Of a DNA stretch of 59,807 nucleotides, positions 56,844-59,807 are shown piece after piece. Numbering within the stretch: position 1 is the stretch's first letter; each line of letters begins with the position of its first letter. The stretch is from a virus, in IMG/VR virus record IMGVR_UViG_3300028883_000009, positions 1 to 59,807 of that record; one strand, given 5' to 3'. Below the pieces are notes generated by a model. That model ran no database searches, was not told the DNA's origin, and saw nothing but the letters and a program-made list of their open reading frames with translations. Both the position numbers and the translations under genes were made by a program.

Positions 56844-57184
56844 AAAACATTACCCCGTGCCGCTATTTCACCGTAATGGTTGATGACGATTACTTCTTTC
56901 GTGTTTTTATTCACTATTGCCTGACAATCACCATGCATTTCAAGATATTCATCCTGTGTGCCTGTATGACCGTTGCCATTTCTGTCATAAAATGTAAGAA
57001 CACAGGGGGTTCCACCCCTATACAGTTCCCACTCGTCTGACATAACGTTTAGTGAAATAAAGACACAGGGCGGATAAGATGGTTTATGATCTCGCTCTTT
57101 CAAAGACTTCGCAAATTTGCGAATCTTGTCCATGCTAATCTCTTTACTCTCTGCGTCACTTTCCCAAACACTTACGGTGTTCAT
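56840..57184 (-). CDS. Hypothetical protein
   Basis: A 114-residue product (MNTVSVWESDAESKEISMDK). Second half reads as beta (CVFISLNVMSDEWELYRGG). ATGA overlap on both sides. Function unknown. Confidence 0.55.
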   Translation of the reverse strand: MNTVSVWESDAESKEISMDKIRKFAKSLKERDHKPSYPPCVFISLNVMSDEWELYRGGTPCVLTFYDRNGNGHTGTQDEYLEMHGDCQAIVNKNTKEVIVINHYGEIAARGNVL

Positions 57185-57561
57185 ATCTCAATCCTGTGCC
57201 TTGCCTGCCGAGCTTCCCAAACCTTCTCGGCATGACGGTCAACGTTAAAATCCTTCTTCTGCCTTCTCTCCCCACCTTCAGCGGGGCGTATCCCTTCACC
57301 CTTCATCCACGCCTTGTAATTCGTGCGGGTAGGGTTCTTGCGAAATTCCACAACGTGCGGGGCGGTTGAATCCTTGTCAACTACCTCTAAGACAGAACGA
57401 ATCCAGGGTGCGTCATCGTTGGCACAGTTCACGCCGGATACACTGATTTTCCTCTCGGCGGTACCTCCACAGTGAGAACAGTCAATGTTTCTTTCGTCAA
57501 GTTTGCCGATTCGTTCCTCTACGTTCCCGCAGTCGGGGCAGTGGTATTCGTAAAGTGGCAT
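57181..57561 (-). CDS. FmdB-type zinc-ribbon protein
   Basis: A 126-residue product from the ATG at 57561 (GAAGGAGG upstream). MPLYEYHCPDCGNVEERIGK, then IDCSHCGGTAERKISVSG is the FmdB zinc-ribbon; a longer basic tail follows. FmdB-like proteins are common and mostly regulatory or unknown. Portal-side gene cluster. Confidence 0.7.
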   Translation of the reverse strand: MPLYEYHCPDCGNVEERIGKLDERNIDCSHCGGTAERKISVSGVNCANDDAPWIRSVLEVVDKDSTAPHVVEFRKNPTRTNYKAWMKGEGIRPAEGGERRQKKDFNVDRHAEKVWEARQARHRIEI

Positions 57562-57752
57562 TACACCGCCTCCTTCGGGGGTAGTATCCTCACCCCAAAC
57601 CACACGTCAGGCACTATGCCGGTATGCCATTTCAGGGAGTCGTATTCTTCCTTGTTCATCTGGTATTCAGACATGCCGTACATGGGGTCAACTCTGCCGC
57701 CTTCGTTTAAATACTTCTTTATGTTCTTCTTGATTTGCGCTGTTGATAGCAT
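57561..57752 (-). CDS. Hypothetical protein
   Basis: A 63-residue product from the ATG at 57752 (MLSTAQIKKNIKKYLNEGGR, AGGTG upstream). The frame upstream to 57854 is probably not used. Function unknown. Confidence 0.55.
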   Translation of the reverse strand: MLSTAQIKKNIKKYLNEGGRVDPMYGMSEYQMNKEEYDSLKWHTGIVPDVWFGVRILPPKEAV

Positions 57753-57759
57753 AAAGCAC

Positions 57760-58008
57760 CTATACGTTGTTGCTTCTTCCTTTACACGTTGGTAAAGAAT
57801 CTTCTTTCCAAAGATTCCATCCCTTGCTTTTTTTGCCGCAGTTGGCACACACATAAGATGCCGAGTAATAATCCCCGTTCCTATAAATCCAATGGTGCCT
57901 TATCCCCGTTTCTTCCTCTGGTTTGTACCACGGCGAAAATTCATCCCTTATAACGGGTGGGTCTTGTGCCGTCTGCCAAACCCTAAATGCTTTCTCATAT
58001 GGTGTCAT
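57760..58008 (-). CDS. Zinc-binding hypothetical protein downstream of portal
   Basis: An 82-residue product (MTPYEKAFRVWQTAQDPPVI) with CANCGKKSKGW and a final CKGRSNN. ATGA overlap with the portal stop. Function unknown. Confidence 0.6.
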   Translation of the reverse strand: MTPYEKAFRVWQTAQDPPVIRDEFSPWYKPEEETGIRHHWIYRNGDYYSASYVCANCGKKSKGWNLWKEDSLPTCKGRSNNV

Positions 58009-59807
58009 ACGTTGTTGCTCTTTAATCCCCGCTCGTTGTAGCCGGGTTTGTTCTCTGAAATCTTCGTGATTGCCTCATCGTGCCGTTTCTTTATATCGTT
58101 TACAAGTTGCGCCCTCTCAATCTTCAGCTTTTCTTCGTCAAATCCAACACCGGCAATCTTCACCTGCTGTTCAAGTCGCTCTGTGGCAATCTGCTCTAAC
58201 GTCAATGCCTTCTTCGCCTGTATTTCCTCAATCTCTGCCTGTACTTTCTGCGCTTCTACCGTGGTCTTGGATGCCTTGGCGTTCTTCTCGTTGACTTCCG
58301 CTTCCTTTACCTTCGCCTCTGCCTGCGCCTCGATGGTCTTCGGGTCGGGCTTGCCTTGCATCTGCATAAGTATCTGCTGAAAGTTGGGTAACTGCCCCTT
58401 CATCTTCAACTGCTGCATAATCTTCGGGTCAAGTTGAGAAACCTTCTGCATGAACTGAATAATCGGTTTAGGCACACCACATTCGCCCAGTTTCTTGAAC
58501 AAATCGCCAAACACACCTTTCTGCATCTTCTTGACGATTTCTTTGCGCCCGTCAAATTCAAGAGCGTCAAGCAAAATCTCCGTTGCGGTAGGGGAACCGG
58601 GAGCACCGAAAGCCCTCATCTTGAACAGACTTATTGATTCTTCCCGTTGCTGTACCTTGGAAACAGGTAGGGTAGACCCTGAAACAACGGTCAACTTACA
58701 CGGTACGATTAAATCTTCACCCCTGATACCGACCTGCTTCGTTTCCCCGTCTTTCTCCATCGGGATTTGCCGCTTCTCCGTGTACCAGTTCTGTGCAAGC
58801 GACACGTACATACGCCCTGTTTCACGTATCAAACGGTAGTAATTGCGAATCTTGCCACGCATCATACGGGCAACCTGCTCGATTAAAGCGGCAATGGCTT
58901 TGTAGGCAAGTTTGTCACTACCGGCAACCTGTGCGTTTTCTAACTCAAATGAACCGCTTACTAAGAAGAATAGACCCTTTATCAACTCGGCAAGACCGAC
59001 CAGATCATCAGGAAGCACCCTCGGCTGGTCTAAAAACTTAATCGCCTGCGCTTCAAAACTATTAGTCGGGTTGATAATGCCGACCTGATTGGTGAACTGG
59101 CTGTTATCCACCCCGCTTGTCAGGGGATTGACCAGTTTCGTCCTTACTGCCTTGTCCCTTACGGCAAGCATCCTTGAAAGGGTCTTGTCATACTCGATAT
59201 TCAACCGTTCAAGCTGCTCTAAATCACTCATGCCCCACGGGTCGGACGTGTCACGCACGGAAACTTCACGGATAAACGGGAACTTGTCAAACAGATACGT
59301 TTCTTTCTGCTTCTCAAACGGCAGAACGGGGTTGATTGACGGGTTCGGCTTGTCCTTCAAGACAAGACCACCGGCGTTGCACACGATTACACGCCTGATA
59401 TGACCGGGATATTTCGGACGGGTGACTTCCACTTCTTCCATGACAGCCATCCCCGTTTCGGGGTCAACCGCCTGCTGCCCGACCATCTCCGTTATCTTGG
59501 TGCGGTCTTTTACCCACGCCTCGCAAATAAGAACTTCCTGGGAATCACCAGAAATACCGGCTGAATTGCTGTTTAGCAGCGTCTTTACCGTGCTGCCAAA
59601 CGATGTCATTATGCCCTTCAGTCCCTTCTGCTGCTGCCCACCTGCCATTTCACGGCGTTCATCACCCAGTTCCTTCAGAAGTTCCTGGTCTGCTTGTATT
59701 TTGTCGGCAAAGTCAGGCCATGTGGTTCTCGCCTCCCGTAACGGCATGGGGTAGAAATGCAGGTTAACTTCCGCATCCTGTACGTCATGCACATTGACAG
59801 GCCATGT
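58005..59807 (-). CDS. Portal protein, main part (split by contig ends)
   Basis: The C-terminal three quarters of the portal; bases 59681-59807 repeat 1-127. Signs of the P22-type portal are the size, a stem-like region (LARHV absent; EQLERLNIEYDKTLSRML), the sequence FLVSGSFELENAQVAGSDKL and a long coiled, Lys/Glu/Ala-rich C-terminal barrel (AKVKEAEVNEKNAKASKTTV). Full length is about 772 residues with the part at 1-643. It forms the DNA entry/exit ring and binds terminase and tail proteins. Confidence 0.88.
   Translation of the reverse strand, partial: TWPVNVHDVQDAEVNLHFYPMPLREARTTWPDFADKIQADQELLKELGDERREMAGGQQQKGLKGIMTSFGSTVKTLLNSNSAGISGDSQEVLICEAWVKDRTKITEMVGQQAVDPETGMAVMEEVEVTRPKYPGHIRRVIVCNAGGLVLKDKPNPSINPVLPFEKQKETYLFDKFPFIREVSVRDTSDPWGMSDLEQLERLNIEYDKTLSRMLAVRDKAVRTKLVNPLTSGVDNSQFTNQVGIINPTNSFEAQAIKFLDQPRVLPDDLVGLAELIKGLFFLVSGSFELENAQVAGSDKLAYKAIAALIEQVARMMRGKIRNYYRLIRETGRMYVSLAQNWYTEKRQIPMEKDGETKQVGIRGEDLIVPCKLTVVSGSTLPVSKVQQREESISLFKMRAFGAPGSPTATEILLDALEFDGRKEIVKKMQKGVFGDLFKKLGECGVPKPIIQFMQKVSQLDPKIMQQLKMKGQLPNFQQILMQMQGKPDPKTIEAQAEAKVKEAEVNEKNAKASKTTVEAQKVQAEIEEIQAKKALTLEQIATERLEQQVKIAGVGFDEEKLKIERAQLVNDIKKRHDEAITKISENKPGYNERGLKSNNV
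59681..59807. repeat. Terminal direct repeat, right copy
   Basis: Exact copy of bases 1-127. Joining the two copies gives a circle of about 59,680 bp and an unbroken portal gene. Confidence 0.93.

Overview
The window is a complete, circularly closed genome of a temperate tailed phage. The first 127 bases are repeated exactly as the last 127, so the circle is about 59,680 bp and was cut inside the portal gene. Nothing host-like surrounds it. Sec signal peptides, a lipobox protein, a spanin-like protein and the 3' half of a bacterial tRNA-Leu(CAG) gene in the attachment site point to a Gram-negative host; I cannot name it. Large and small terminase, a large P22-type portal, an acidic scaffold, a coat protein, a beta-rich tail protein and a row of ejection-type proteins, with no recognisable tape measure, tube or sheath, suggest a short-tailed (podovirus-like) virion.

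Layout. (1) 12666 down to 1, minus strand: a ribbon-helix-helix regulator, a DnaB-like helicase, an O-like initiator with five iterons inside its gene (the likely origin), then small membrane and unknown genes, HNH and PD-(D/E)XK nucleases, an RNA ligase, a DUF3310 protein, a sigma-4-like regulator behind a terminator-like hairpin, overlapping micro-genes, the terminases, and small genes leading to the portal. (2) 12827 to 22311, plus strand: a CI-like repressor, a promoter-terminator unit that could make a small RNA, a tandem-repeat protein, a Cas4-like exonuclease with a gp3-like partner, a DUF736-like protein, a DUF4406 protein, and an Xis/Int module. (3) 22366 to 22643: attP, a tRNA-Leu 3' half flanked by paired arm repeats. 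(4) 22701 to 26579, plus strand: accessory genes, mostly small Cys-rich proteins, opening with a lambda-Int N-domain/HNH fusion. (5) 33201 down to 26582, minus strand: tail fibre, lysis genes (M15 endolysin, spanin-like protein), papain- and transglutaminase-like proteins, a phosphoesterase and a lipoprotein. (6) 58008 down to 33296, minus strand: head and tail genes in the order portal, small genes, scaffold, coat, adaptor and tail proteins, ejection proteins, ending in a 3017-residue polyvalent protein.

How it fits together. The repressor and the RHH protein face each other across a 160-bp region with a TTGACA promoter and a small palindrome, which looks like the lysogeny switch. Replication would use the helicase and initiator at the iterons and host polymerase, since no DNA polymerase is seen. 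The late genes are probably switched on through the sigma-4-like protein. Integration would rebuild the host tRNA-Leu gene from phage sequence. The most unusual features are five proteins with Sec signal peptides inside the tail and fibre regions, the integrase-N-domain/HNH fusion next to attP together with a 19-codon remnant of the same domain 1.6 kb away, the small-RNA-like unit, and chains of micro-genes joined by overlapping stops and starts.
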